Assembly (NCBI RefSeq): GCF_016907715.1
Contig: NZ_JAFBCM010000001.1
Location: 1,488,001-1,552,000 of the forward strand
Origin: Tenggerimyces flavus
Lineage (GTDB): Bacteria; Actinomycetota; Actinomycetes; Propionibacteriales; Actinopolymorphaceae
Reading direction: 5' to 3'
DNA length: 64,000 bases
The notes under the pieces were generated by a model that worked only from the letters and a program-made list of their open reading frames with translations, did no database searches and had not been told where the DNA came from. A program made the translations under genes and the position numbers. This document shows, piece after piece, positions 49,957-58,160 of the stretch. Every line of letters begins with the position of its first letter. Position 1 is the first letter of the stretch.

Positions 49957-50525
49957 CCCTGGCGGGCGCGGTGGGCGGCGGCCTTGACCCTGCTCTGGCA
50001 CTGCGGTGAGCAGAACCGGCGCTGGCCGTTGCGGGAAACGTCGACGAAGACGCGGTCGCAGTACGGTGCCGCGCAGACTCCGAGGCGGCCGGCGAGGCCG
50101 GTGCCCAGGGCGAGAGCGAGACCGGCCGCGCAGCCTGCGGCCCAGCCGTTGACGAGTCCGTCGTCCGGGCCGTGGAAGTGCAGGCTCCAGCCGTCGGCTC
50201 GCCGGTCGAGCTGCGGTCGCGCCCTGGTGTCGACGAGCAGGGCGTTCACCTCGTCGGCGGCTCGGTCGAGCTCGCCGCTGTGGGCCGCCTCGAAGACGAT
50301 CCGCATGCGGCCCGCGAGCTCGGTGAGGCGCCGCGCGTCTTCAGTACGTACGGACGGTCGCGGGTAGCCGATGGCGGCCAACGACTCCGCGACGGCCCGC
50401 GCCTCGTCGGCTGGTCCGTCGAACGCGGCGCCTCCCGCGTAGCCGGGCGTCAGCCTGTTCACGTACTCGACCGATGCCGCCAGCACGTTCCGCGCATGAC
50501 TATCAAAAGACACTTGACCGGTCAC
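49953..50525 (-). CDS. CGNR-type zinc finger (ABATE domain) protein
   Basis: A 190-residue protein. Residues 10-130 form the ABATE-type N-terminal domain (LAASVEYVNRLTPGYAGG, LTELAGRMRIVFEAAHSGEL, WSLHFHGPDDGLVNGWAAGC), and the end has the zinc finger RLGVCAAPYCDRVFVDVSRN then RRFCSPQCQSRVKAAAHRAR. The name-giving CGNR reads CQSR here. GTG 50525 is favoured over 50513 because GGAGAG sits five bases ahead. Such proteins are probably regulators; it is divergent from an MFS gene and may control it. Confidence 0.82.
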   Translation of the reverse strand: MTGQVSFDSHARNVLAASVEYVNRLTPGYAGGAAFDGPADEARAVAESLAAIGYPRPSVRTEDARRLTELAGRMRIVFEAAHSGELDRAADEVNALLVDTRARPQLDRRADGWSLHFHGPDDGLVNGWAAGCAAGLALALGTGLAGRLGVCAAPYCDRVFVDVSRNGQRRFCSPQCQSRVKAAAHRARQG

Positions 50526-50555
50526 TAGATCTCTCCGTAAGGTCGACCGTGACCG
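50515..50555. promoter_or_regulatory. Operator-like repeats between CGNR and MFS genes
   Basis: TGACCGGTCA (50515-50524) is a perfect palindrome, and CGGTCAC (50519-50525) pairs as an inverted copy with GTGACCG (50549-50555). They lie across the start region of the CGNR gene and upstream of the MFS gene, so a single regulator could control both. Inferred. Confidence 0.45.
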
Positions 50556-50591
50556 ATCATAGCTACTTAGACAGTCATGGAGGTGTGCCCG

Positions 50592-51797
50592 GTGGGTGCA
50601 GCGGCGACCCTGGTCGCGCCGTGGCGTGGGCTGTCCCCGGCGGTGTGGATCCTGGTCGCGGCGCGCACGGTCAACCGGGTCGGCGCGTTCACGTTGCCGT
50701 TTCTCGGGGTCGTGCTGACCGTCGAGTTCGGCGCGTCCCTCGGACAGGCGGGCTTGGTCCTGGCGTTGTTCGGTGCCGCCACGATTCCGTCCCGCCTGCT
50801 CGGCGGTCGGCTGGCCGATCGGCTGGGCCGTCGCCGTACGATCGTGCTCGGCCTGACCGGCTGCGCGGTCGCGCAAGCCTGGATCGCGCTGAGCTCGTCG
50901 CTCTGGTCGGCGGTCCTCGCGACCGCGCTGCTCGGTTTGGTCTTCGAGATCTACGAACCGCCCAGCCAGGCGATGATCGCCGACGTCACCGAGCCTGATC
51001 GGCGACCGGCGGCGTACGGCCTCTACAGCGCGGCGCTGGCGGCGGCCGGCGTTCTGGCCGGCCTGCTCGCCGCGGCGATCAGCCACGTCGACCTGCGCTG
51101 GCTCTTCGTCGCCGACGCTTTCACCTGCCTCGCCTGCGCGGTGCTGGTCGCGCTCGCACTTCCCACCGGAGAACAGGCTGCGCCCCAGGAAGCCCGAGTC
51201 ACGGTGTGGCGCGATGGCCGTCTTCTGCTGCTGCTCGCGAGCGGCACGATCTTCGCGACTCTCTACATGCAGCTGGTGATCGGGCTTCCGCTGACGCTGC
51301 TCGAGGAAGGCCTGACGCCGTCTGGCTTCGGCATCATCCTCGCCGTCTCGGCGGTGGTCCTGATCGTGGCCCAACGACTGGTTCGCCCGCAGCGCCTCGA
51401 CGACTTCGCGTCGATCGCCATCGGCTACGTACTCCTCGGCGTCGGGTTGCTGATCAGCGCGTTCGCGCAGAGCCTCGCGATCTTCCTGTTGGCTACGGTG
51501 TTCTGGAGCCTCGGTGACCTGTTCCTCCTGACGCGGTACCTCACCCAGGCATCAGGCCTGGCGCCCGACCACGCCCGTGGCCGGTACCTCGCCGTCTTCG
51601 GCCTCAGCTGGGGCATCGCGACGATGATCGCGCCCATCACTGTCACCAAGCTCCTGGAGCTCGCCGGCCCCAAAGGCCTCTGGCTCACCAGCGCGGCGCT
51701 CGCGGTCGTGCTTGCGATTCTCCAACCCTGGTTCAGGAAACGACTGACTCGCGTCCCGGCGAGCTGCCCGACCGATCGAAGGGCAGCCCTCAACTAG
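50592..51797 (+). CDS. MFS transporter
   Basis: A 401-residue protein with 12 predicted helices. GTG 50592 is favoured over ATG 50577 because GGAGG (50579-50583) lies eight bases ahead of it. The loop-2/3 motif GGRLADRLGRRRTIVLGLTG is the MFS signature A motif (G-x-L-a-D-r-x-G-r-r). Later segments EIYEPPSQAMIADVTEPDRR and YGLYSAALAAAGVLAGLLAA fit the multidrug/DHA1-like exporters. Substrate unknown. It is followed 10 bp later by a gene of unknown function. Confidence 0.9.
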   Translation: MGAAATLVAPWRGLSPAVWILVAARTVNRVGAFTLPFLGVVLTVEFGASLGQAGLVLALFGAATIPSRLLGGRLADRLGRRRTIVLGLTGCAVAQAWIALSSSLWSAVLATALLGLVFEIYEPPSQAMIADVTEPDRRPAAYGLYSAALAAAGVLAGLLAAAISHVDLRWLFVADAFTCLACAVLVALALPTGEQAAPQEARVTVWRDGRLLLLLASGTIFATLYMQLVIGLPLTLLEEGLTPSGFGIILAVSAVVLIVAQRLVRPQRLDDFASIAIGYVLLGVGLLISAFAQSLAIFLLATVFWSLGDLFLLTRYLTQASGLAPDHARGRYLAVFGLSWGIATMIAPITVTKLLELAGPKGLWLTSAALAVVLAILQPWFRKRLTRVPASCPTDRRAALN

Positions 51798-51807
51798 GAT
51801 CTACGCC

Positions 51808-52401
51808 GTGGAAGAGAGACAGATCCCGGTCGTCACGGTTTCGCTTCCGACCTACACCATCACCGAGCCGCCGGACATCGAAGCCATCGGGCCTGTCATC
51901 GACGAGGTCGTCTGCGCGAACTTCGGCCAGGCCGACGAGCGGATCCTTGCCCTCCGCGGCGTCAGCCTGATCGACCACCCGGGCCACACGCACGACTCGT
52001 TGGCTGAGGTGATCCTCGCGACGGGAGTGGACCGATACGACCCGGAGCGAGTAGGCCCAACCGACGCGGGCTATGCGGCGTACGGAGTCGAGCTGCACGT
52101 CGGCCACTGCGCGGTTTCGGCAACCTCCCTGCGCACGCTGTGGGCAAAGTCCCCGACGTTCCATGGCACGATCTCGCCGTCGGTGTTCGCCAAGTGGGCG
52201 AGCGACTTCTACCAGGGACCGCCCGTGGACCGCGGCGGCGTGCCGCTGAGGATCGACCTGATCACCATCTACGACCCCGCCCACCTCGAGGGCATCCAGA
52301 TCCCCTTCCACGGCGACGAGAAACCCCCGTACTCAGCCTGCCGCTTCAAGTACCCGGACCGCCGCCGGGACGCGTTGCTCGGCCTGGTCAAGATCCTCTG
52401 A
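51808..52401 (+). CDS. Conserved hypothetical protein
   Basis: A 197-residue soluble protein with GTG start and AGGAT ribosome site overlapping the MFS stop region. No signal peptide or membrane helix. Segments PVVTVSLPTYTITEPPDIEA, RTLWAKSPTFHGTISPSVFA and IDLITIYDPAHLEGIQIPFH look like a globular alpha/beta protein. No family was recognised. It is probably co-transcribed with the MFS gene, which gives no firm hint of function. Confidence 0.7.
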   Translation: MEERQIPVVTVSLPTYTITEPPDIEAIGPVIDEVVCANFGQADERILALRGVSLIDHPGHTHDSLAEVILATGVDRYDPERVGPTDAGYAAYGVELHVGHCAVSATSLRTLWAKSPTFHGTISPSVFAKWASDFYQGPPVDRGGVPLRIDLITIYDPAHLEGIQIPFHGDEKPPYSACRFKYPDRRRDALLGLVKIL

Positions 52402-52442
52402 CGAGCTAGCAGGCCACGACGCGGGCGGATTCCTCAAGCCGG

Positions 52443-52661
52443 TCAGGCGAAGAGGGCGGCGCGGATGGTTTGGCGTGCGGTGGTGCCGTCGTTGGCCACG
52501 ACGCCGGCTTGGCGGAGGCGGACGGTGTGTTGGCGGGTGAGGTCGGTGATCTCTTTGCCGCCTGCTGTGGTGCACCGCGATCCGCGGTACGAACCGCAGA
52601 GCGGGCACTCGGACAGCAGTACTCGTTGCACGATCTCAGGTAGGTCGTCGCGCCGAATCAT
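52443..52661 (-). CDS. Small zinc-ribbon-like protein
   Basis: A 72-residue protein. It contains C-x2-C in LSECPLCGSYRGSRC, with a third Cys (GSRCTT) and a later His in RQHTVRLRQAGV, so it could bind one zinc ion. The last part (RQTIRAALFA) is helical. AAAGGAGAG lies about 10 bases before the ATG. Similar small proteins occur with XRE/DUF397 loci and phage remnants in actinobacteria. It starts 3 bp after the stop of the preceding gene at 52665. Confidence 0.65.
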   Translation of the reverse strand: MIRRDDLPEIVQRVLLSECPLCGSYRGSRCTTAGGKEITDLTRQHTVRLRQAGVVANDGTTARQTIRAALFA

Positions 52662-52664
52662 GTC

Positions 52665-52982
52665 TCACGCTCTCCTTTGGGCATGGGCACGCTCATGACG
52701 CGCGCGGGTCGGGTCTGCGGGGGTGGGGAGTTCGCGCCGTACGTCGTGGGCGGACCAGTTCACCGACGCGGCATCGAAGCGCTCCGCTCGGAACTGCTCC
52801 AGATCTGCGACCGGCACGCTCAACCAGACGCTCGAACCAATGGCGCTGCGGTGGTCGTACCGAGGACTGTCGAGCGCGACCTTGCGAACCCAGCGCCCGT
52901 TCAGCGTGCGGCACCACACCAGCTCCCCGGCGGTGATCGCCGGAATCTGGCCCTCGAAGGGCTCCTCGCGTCGCGCTCTCAT
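52665..52982 (-). CDS. Small cytoplasmic protein, unknown function
   Basis: A 105-residue protein. ATG 52982 follows GAGG by seven bases; the frame is open to 53180, but that start would lie in a palindrome. It reads IPAITAGELVWCRTLNGRWV, SPRYDHRSAIGSSVWLSVPV, ADLEQFRAERFDAASVNWSA, with an Arg/His-rich tail. No family was recognised. It is the first gene of a pair with the zinc-ribbon-like gene. The gap 52983-53396 otherwise holds the palindrome at 53167 and a terminator, with no other gene that I can support. Confidence 0.6.
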   Translation of the reverse strand: MRARREEPFEGQIPAITAGELVWCRTLNGRWVRKVALDSPRYDHRSAIGSSVWLSVPVADLEQFRAERFDAASVNWSAHDVRRELPTPADPTRARHERAHAQRRA

Positions 52983-53166
52983 CGACGACCTCGCCGCTGA
53001 GTAGGGGCAAACCCATACACGCTCACACCATCCACGTCGTGAATGACGGTCATCGGCCGGCCCGGCCTCCCCGCATAGTTCGCTCTTGACGTATTGCGAA
53101 CACCCGGCGGCCGGGGGTCCGGCCGCCGAGCTCAGTTCCGTGATCGCAAAGCCCCGAACGGGAATC

Positions 53167-53177
53167 TGTGAATCACA
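53167..53177. promoter_or_regulatory. TGTGAATCACA palindrome
   Basis: A perfect palindrome around one central A, 185 bp upstream of the small-protein pair at 52443-52982. The same 11 bp occur in the XRE gene's control region at 54534-54544, so both may be bound by the XRE regulator encoded at 53606-54460. Confidence 0.55.
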
Positions 53178-53341
53178 CATAGGGAAGCATAGAACGTGAT
53201 CTACAGCCGGCGCAACGCGCCGGAGCCGTGAGTTCTGTCTGTGTCACCAATGGGACGGAAAGGCCCGTGGTCTGGCCTGTACTCTGCGTCACCGCCGACG
53301 GTAAGGTGGCCAGGGCGCACCTCGAGACAGGGGCGACATAA

Positions 53342-53376
53342 AGCGATCCCCCGGGCCGTACTCCCGGGGGATCGCT
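53342..53376. terminator. Strong bidirectional hairpin terminator
   Basis: AGCGATCCCCCGGG (53342-53355) and CCCGGGGGATCGCT (53363-53376) are perfect 14-bp inverted copies with a 7-nt loop, followed on the plus strand by GTTCTTGT. It lies 20 bp beyond the stop of the DUF397 gene on the minus strand and probably ends that transcript. Confidence 0.8.
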
Positions 53377-53396
53377 GTTCTTGTCGCATCGACCTC

Positions 53397-53600
53397 TCAG
53401 AGGTCGTAGCGGCCGTCCTTCACGTCGGCGAGGAACGCGCCGAACGCGGCTCGGTCGACGACGTGCGCGCCGAGGGACGGGTCCTTGCTGTCGCGTACCG
53501 CGGTCACTCCATCGAGGTTGGCCGCGATCTCCACACAACCAGAGCCGCTTCCGCTGCTCTTGGTCGACTTACGCCATTCTGCTCGAGACAGGTCGGTCAT
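53397..53600 (-). CDS. DUF397 protein, partner of the XRE regulator
   Basis: A 67-residue protein with the family features LSRAEWRKSTKSSGSGSGCV, EIAANLDGVTAVRDSKDPSL and a C-terminal F-x-x-F-L-x-x-V-K motif. ATG 53600 is preferred over GTG 53609 because GGAG lies at normal spacing; the GTG overlaps the XRE stop. DUF397 proteins pair with DUF5753-type XRE regulators in Streptomyces and relatives (Scr1/Scr2- and WhiJ-like systems). Confidence 0.88.
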   Translation of the reverse strand: MTDLSRAEWRKSTKSSGSGSGCVEIAANLDGVTAVRDSKDPSLGAHVVDRAAFGAFLADVKDGRYDL

Positions 53601-53605
53601 TCGGA

Positions 53606-54460
53606 TCACTCCAATGTTTCGGCTAGCTTCTTGAGGAAGGCGATGGTCCCCACGGGATCCGTCGCCGCCTCCTGGATCCGGCGGAACGATTCGATCTGGA
53701 TGAGTACCTCCTTCTGATCGGGCACGAGGCGCATGGACAGATCGTCTTCGAGGAAGACGATGCTGGGATCGGGGCTCGCGAACTCGAAGAGGTTGATCCC
53801 GCCCGTCGACATGCCCGCGTGTGGACCGTCGGCGAAACGGAGGACCCTGATATCGATGTGCGGCATCCGGGCGAACTCGACCAGGTGCTCAACCTGTGCA
53901 CGGCGTTCGGCTGGCGTTCCCCAGTGGTACAGCAGCGACCCCTCGGTCAGCACTGCGGCGAACTCCGGCGCGGTGCCGTCGGTGCGCTCGAGAATCTCCT
54001 GCCGGCGCAGGCGAGACCGGATCGCGCGGCTGCGCCAGGCCGACGTCTTCACGCCGCGGCGCATCAAGGACTCCATGTACGAAGGCGTCTGCAGCAGGCC
54101 GGGGATGACCAGCGAGACGTAGGAGCCGATCCGCGCCGCGTCCGCCTCGTAGCCGGCGAACTCGTTGTCGAAGACGTCGCTCAGCTCTCGCCACCAGGCG
54201 CGGTTGCGGGCCAGTGAGGCGAGGTCCACGAGCTCGGTCTGCTCCTCCTCCGTCGCCTTGTAGAAGCGGAGCAGGTCGCGGATGTCGGAGAGCTCTGGCC
54301 GTACCCAGACGTTCGCCTCGAACCGGCCGACCTTGCCGCGGCCCCAGCCCAACCGGTCGCAGACCTGGTTGGCGGTGTAGCCGCGGTCGACCCTGAGCTC
54401 ACCCAGCCGACGGGCGAGTCGGAGCTTGGCAATGGTCGCGCCACGTGCGTGGTCGTTCAT
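53606..54460 (-). CDS. XRE family regulator with DUF5753 domain
   Basis: A 284-residue protein. HTH: RRLGELRVDRGYTANQVCDR, LGWGRGKVGRFEANVWVRPE (residues 16-57). The rest is DUF5753: LARNRAWWRELSDVFDNEFA, YVSLVIPGLLQTPSYMESLM, LRRQEILERTDGTAPEFAAV and HIDIRVLRFADGPHAG. These proteins act with DUF397 partners in development or antibiotic control. It is followed directly by a DUF397 gene on the same strand; a second DUF397 gene lies divergently at 54675, with a palindrome between. Confidence 0.9.
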   Translation of the reverse strand: MNDHARGATIAKLRLARRLGELRVDRGYTANQVCDRLGWGRGKVGRFEANVWVRPELSDIRDLLRFYKATEEEQTELVDLASLARNRAWWRELSDVFDNEFAGYEADAARIGSYVSLVIPGLLQTPSYMESLMRRGVKTSAWRSRAIRSRLRRQEILERTDGTAPEFAAVLTEGSLLYHWGTPAERRAQVEHLVEFARMPHIDIRVLRFADGPHAGMSTGGINLFEFASPDPSIVFLEDDLSMRLVPDQKEVLIQIESFRRIQEAATDPVGTIAFLKKLAETLE

Positions 54461-54531
54461 GCCAGACCTCCCTCAGCGAGCGTGGGCACAGTCGTCCCAT
54501 GAGCCGCCGAGTTCCTATGATGGCTGCTCAA

Positions 54532-54546
54532 CTTGTGAATCACAAG
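54532..54546. promoter_or_regulatory. 15-bp palindrome in the XRE/DUF397 control region
   Basis: CTTGTGAATCACAAG is a perfect palindrome with one central A, 72 bp ahead of the XRE start and about 130 bp ahead of the divergent DUF397 gene. Its 11-bp core is repeated at 53167-53177. A site for the XRE regulator is the simplest reading. Confidence 0.6.
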
Positions 54547-54674
54547 CCTCCAGGGCACTCTTCGTATCCAATGTTTCTGTTCGTCCGATCCTGCCCAGCC
54601 AGGGTCAGCGAGGGTTCGACCGGGGTACGCCCCACCTGCGATCCTGTGGGCAGCCCCTGACGGAGGTATGCACA

Positions 54675-54905
54675 GTGAGTGATCCCAAGAAGCCGACCGT
54701 CGACTCGCTCGGCATCGACATCTCGTCGCTGACCTGGCGGAGTTCGAGCGAAGGCGCGGGCGCGATCGAGCTCGCCTTCTCGGGCGAGTGGGTGTTGATG
54801 CGCGTCGCGGACGATCCCGAGGGCCGCGTGCTGGTGTACGACCACTTCGAGTGGGACTGCTTCCTGGACGGCGCCAAGAAGGGCGAGTTCGACGACGCCG
54901 TCTGA
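54675..54905 (+). CDS. DUF397-like protein, divergent copy
   Basis: A 76-residue protein starting with GTG 8 bases after GGAGG. It has an extended N-terminus (SDPKKPTVDSLGIDISSLTW), then LTWRSSSEGAGAIELAF, VLMRVADDPEGRVLVYDHFE and WDCFLDGAKKGEFDDAV. The TWRSSS core and the final W-x-x-F-x-x-G-x-K-x-G-E-F match DUF397 weakly to moderately. It is divergent from the XRE gene, suggesting a second DUF397 partner. Confidence 0.8.
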   Translation: MSDPKKPTVDSLGIDISSLTWRSSSEGAGAIELAFSGEWVLMRVADDPEGRVLVYDHFEWDCFLDGAKKGEFDDAV

Positions 54906-54922
54906 CCCAACGACAGGCGGGG

Positions 54923-56476
54923 TCAGTCTGGGCAGCACAGGCGCATCGCGGTGTCCGCGTACGTCGCGGCCGTGACGTCGGTGGGGAAGTCCGCGGTCGG
55001 GACCGCGGCCGTCAGCGAACGACGTACACCGGCGGCGTCGTGGTAACTGACCACCGAGGGCGTCAGCCTGGCGTCCCCGTGGCTGAACCGCAGCACGTCG
55101 CCCGGCTCCGCCGAGAGCCCCAACGCGACGCCGCGCGCGAGGTCGTCGGCCGAGACCGCCACCACTCGTTCGAGCGACGGGTCGACACCCGAGCAGACTC
55201 GGAGCTCGACGTCCCTGGTCACCCGGTCGGCGAAGACGAGATCCGTCCCCGACTGGTTCGCGGTGAAGAAGCTGGCTCCGTCGGCAGCGAGCTTGCTCAA
55301 GTGGCCGAGCCGAAGCCGGTTCATCGGCTCGCCGTCGAAGTGGGCGAGGTAGAACTCGTACGCCTCCGCGAGCACGTCCAGCTCGACGTCCAGCCGCACG
55401 CCACCTCGCAGCAGGTACGGGACGCAGGCGAGCAACGGAAGCAGCGTCGCCATGTCGTGGCTGACCGACTTGCGCTGGTTCATCGGGTTCTCGGCGCTGT
55501 CGTAGTACCACCGGCCGTCCGTCACCCACTCGCGGACGCAGTGCCACAGCAGGCCTCGGGCGTACGAGAGCATCCGGCGGTCACCCGTCCGCAGCCCCAC
55601 CATCGCGACCGCCTGCGCCACCAGCGCCTGCACGTTGTCGGTCGCGTCGCGGACCGGATTCTCCTCGCCGGACGGGTTGTACTCGGTCCAGTAGTACGTC
55701 CGCCCGCGCCAGACACCGGAGTGGAAGCCGTAGCGCGGGAGCTGGTGGTAGACGAACGCGCGCGCCGACTCGAGATACCGCGACACACCGGTGAGCTCGT
55801 ACGCCCGCACCATCGTCGCGGCCATCATCGCGTTGACGTGGTGGTCGGGCTCGTGCAAGCGCCACTGGTAGCCGTAGCCGTCGAGCCACTCCCAGTCGAA
55901 CACGTAGTCCCAGCCGCCGACCCACTCGGCGGGCCCGGCGGGCGCCGACGGGAAGCAGGTGGCGACGAAGTCGTTCGACCCGCCCTCGCCGTACTGCGAG
56001 AACAGCATGAACGACACCAGCTCCGACATCCGCGCGCCGATCCGCGGGTCGCTGCTCATCGCGTACGCCGGCAGGAAGTCGCTCTCCAGCCAGTCGCCGG
56101 TCCGGCGCGGATAGTAGAAGGGGCTGTACGTCCCGGTCGCCTTCGGATGCACCGTGAGGATCGGGCGATGCGGAACGTCGCGCGCGACCACCACCAGCTG
56201 CGCGGGATCCGACAGGTCCGGTCGCGCCCCGAGTCCACCAGACACGACCGGCAACCCGCTGTGGAACGCGTGCACCCGAGCCGGCAGGGACACGTCGACG
56301 GCGAAGAAGTGCCGACGCAGCAGTGGGTACGACCACAGGGACGTACCCGCCACCGACGGATCCGACGACGCCTCGGGGATCCGTGACCAGAACGCCATCG
56401 GAGGAAGGCGTTCTGGCACGTCGACGACATCGGTCACAGGGACCGGCCGACCGTGGGCGTCGACCACGGGCGACAC
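54923..56476 (-). CDS. Alpha/alpha-toroid carbohydrate-active enzyme-like protein
   Basis: A 517-residue protein with no signal peptide. It is rich in repeated helix-loop-helix units such as WDYVFDWEWLDGYGYQWRLH, NAMMAATMVRAYELTGVSRY, NPVRDATDNVQALVAQAVAM, which resemble (alpha/alpha)6-barrel lyases and hydrolases (GH88/GH105, heparinase-like). The last 110 residues are beta-rich. Catalytic residues cannot be assigned. GTG start at 56476, 7 bp after the stop of the sugar-binding lipoprotein gene; it is the last gene of the carbohydrate operon. Confidence 0.65.
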   Translation of the reverse strand: MSPVVDAHGRPVPVTDVVDVPERLPPMAFWSRIPEASSDPSVAGTSLWSYPLLRRHFFAVDVSLPARVHAFHSGLPVVSGGLGARPDLSDPAQLVVVARDVPHRPILTVHPKATGTYSPFYYPRRTGDWLESDFLPAYAMSSDPRIGARMSELVSFMLFSQYGEGGSNDFVATCFPSAPAGPAEWVGGWDYVFDWEWLDGYGYQWRLHEPDHHVNAMMAATMVRAYELTGVSRYLESARAFVYHQLPRYGFHSGVWRGRTYYWTEYNPSGEENPVRDATDNVQALVAQAVAMVGLRTGDRRMLSYARGLLWHCVREWVTDGRWYYDSAENPMNQRKSVSHDMATLLPLLACVPYLLRGGVRLDVELDVLAEAYEFYLAHFDGEPMNRLRLGHLSKLAADGASFFTANQSGTDLVFADRVTRDVELRVCSGVDPSLERVVAVSADDLARGVALGLSAEPGDVLRFSHGDARLTPSVVSYHDAAGVRRSLTAAVPTADFPTDVTAATYADTAMRLCCPD

Positions 56477-56482
56477 GGTGGC

Positions 56483-58123
56483 TCAGCTCCCGGACTGCTT
56501 CGCCGCGTACGCCTTCTCGTAGTCGGCGCGCATCGCGTCGCCGGCCTGGGTGCGCCAGTCCTTCACGATCGCGTCCCAGTCGGACAGCGAACGGCGACCC
56601 TGGACGATGTCGCCCATCGCGTTCTCCAGGTTGGTCGCCGCTGTCGCGCCCTTCGTCGACGACGCCTGCGAGTACAGCCCCAACGCGGGGTCGTCCACGC
56701 CGGCGGGCATCACCTTGGACAGGAACGCGTGCTCGGTCTTCACCACTTCTTCGTTCCCAGGAACGTAGATGCTCTGGTAGACCTGCGACCCGCAGTAGAA
56801 CAACGGCGAGATCTGCTCGACCGACCCCTTCTTCGTGAGGATCGGGTCGGTGCCCTTCAGCGTGTGGTCGACGCCCTCGACGCCGAAGTTCATCGTGAGG
56901 AACTCCTGCGTCCCGAACGGCGCGGCGAAGTAGTCGAGGATCCGCAGAATCTCCTTGATGCGTTCGGGTTCCGCCTTCTTCAGTCCGGCGTACGCGTAGT
57001 ACCCCGCCATGCTCTTGAACTTGTTCGCGAGGCCGCCGCCGTCCCACTTGGGCAGCGTGAGGACGCCCACGTCCCAGGTCGGGTTCAGCCGCGTGTACGT
57101 CGTCCAGCCCGCGAAGCTCTGCCCGTACATCGCCGTCGTGCCGCCCGACCACCAGGTGATGTTCATGCCGGGTGTGTTGTACGAGTCGGGGTGGATGTAG
57201 CCCGCCTTCCACATCGCGACCAGCTGTTCCAGCCCGGCCTTCATCTCCTCGGTCTCGTTCACCGAGGTGAACTTGCCGTCCTTCACCGACCAGTTGTTCG
57301 GCGCGCCCGTCATCTCCAGAATCCCGGGCAGGATGAACCGCGTCGGGTGGGCGCCGAACGCGTACTTGCCGCGCCGCTTGTCGGTCAGCGTCTTGCACAG
57401 CTCGAGGAAGTCGGCGCCGCTCGTGAGCTCAGGCGACGAGGTGTCGAGGCCGAAGCTCTTCAGGACGTCGCCCCGCGTGCTGATGATGTTGCCCGCGGCA
57501 GGACGGGAGTGCGGCACGCCCCAGATCCGGCCGTTCAGCGTGGGGATCTGCCACGCCGCGGTCTGGATCGACGCGAGGCCGGGGTACTCCTTGATCTTGT
57601 CGCCCGACAGGTAGTCCGACAGGTCGGCGAACTCCTTCTCCAACACCTGCGGGAGATTCGCCACCGGCTGGACCTGGACGACGTCCGGCAGGTCCCCGCC
57701 GGCGATCGTGACCTGGAACTTCTTCTCGTAGTCGATCGACGGGATCACCTGCAGGTTGAAGTCCGACTTGGTGGCCTTCAACACCGCCTGCAGCCAGGTG
57801 TTCTTGTCCTTCGGGACGAACGACGTCCCCTGCACCAGGAAGCTGATCGGCTTGCCGGTGCCGAGCTCGTGCTCGATGAACGGCACCGGGTTCTCCGGGT
57901 ACTTGAAGAACCCCGCCGGCACGCCGTCCGCGTTCGGGGCGAGGTCCGGCTTCACCTTGTCGAACGGGACGAGCGTCGGCGCCTTGACGGCGTCCGTCCG
58001 CGGCGCGGCCGCGCCTCCGCCGCCACCGCTGGAACAAGCGGCCAGCACCGAGCCGCCCGCGGCGAGTCCCGCGAGGCCGGCGGCCCCGGCGAGGAACCGA
58101 CGCCTACCCAGAGGACCTGTCAT
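56483..58123 (-). CDS. Carbohydrate ABC transporter solute-binding lipoprotein
   Basis: A 546-residue exported lipoprotein. The N-terminus has both a Tat-like RRRFLAG and a lipobox SVLAAC. The family-1 SBP fold includes IEHELGTGKPISFLVQGTSF, FQVTIAGGDLPDVVQVQPVA, IWGVPHSRPAAGNIISTRGD and the late DWDAIVKDWRTQAGDAMRAD. It is larger than classic maltose-type SBPs, as LplA/YtcQ-type oligosaccharide and uronate-linked receptors are. It serves the two LplBC-like permeases encoded 37 bp upstream; no ATPase is in the window, so a shared MsmK-type ATPase is probably used. Confidence 0.9.
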   Translation of the reverse strand: MTGPLGRRRFLAGAAGLAGLAAGGSVLAACSSGGGGGAAAPRTDAVKAPTLVPFDKVKPDLAPNADGVPAGFFKYPENPVPFIEHELGTGKPISFLVQGTSFVPKDKNTWLQAVLKATKSDFNLQVIPSIDYEKKFQVTIAGGDLPDVVQVQPVANLPQVLEKEFADLSDYLSGDKIKEYPGLASIQTAAWQIPTLNGRIWGVPHSRPAAGNIISTRGDVLKSFGLDTSSPELTSGADFLELCKTLTDKRRGKYAFGAHPTRFILPGILEMTGAPNNWSVKDGKFTSVNETEEMKAGLEQLVAMWKAGYIHPDSYNTPGMNITWWSGGTTAMYGQSFAGWTTYTRLNPTWDVGVLTLPKWDGGGLANKFKSMAGYYAYAGLKKAEPERIKEILRILDYFAAPFGTQEFLTMNFGVEGVDHTLKGTDPILTKKGSVEQISPLFYCGSQVYQSIYVPGNEEVVKTEHAFLSKVMPAGVDDPALGLYSQASSTKGATAATNLENAMGDIVQGRRSLSDWDAIVKDWRTQAGDAMRADYEKAYAAKQSGS

Positions 58124-58160
58124 CGCAGTCTCCTTGCCTGTTCGGGAAAACCTGGACTGC

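Noticed and set aside
53241..53717. Plus-strand frame across the DUF397 gene and terminator
   Set aside because: It runs through a perfect hairpin terminator and antisense of a clear DUF397 gene.
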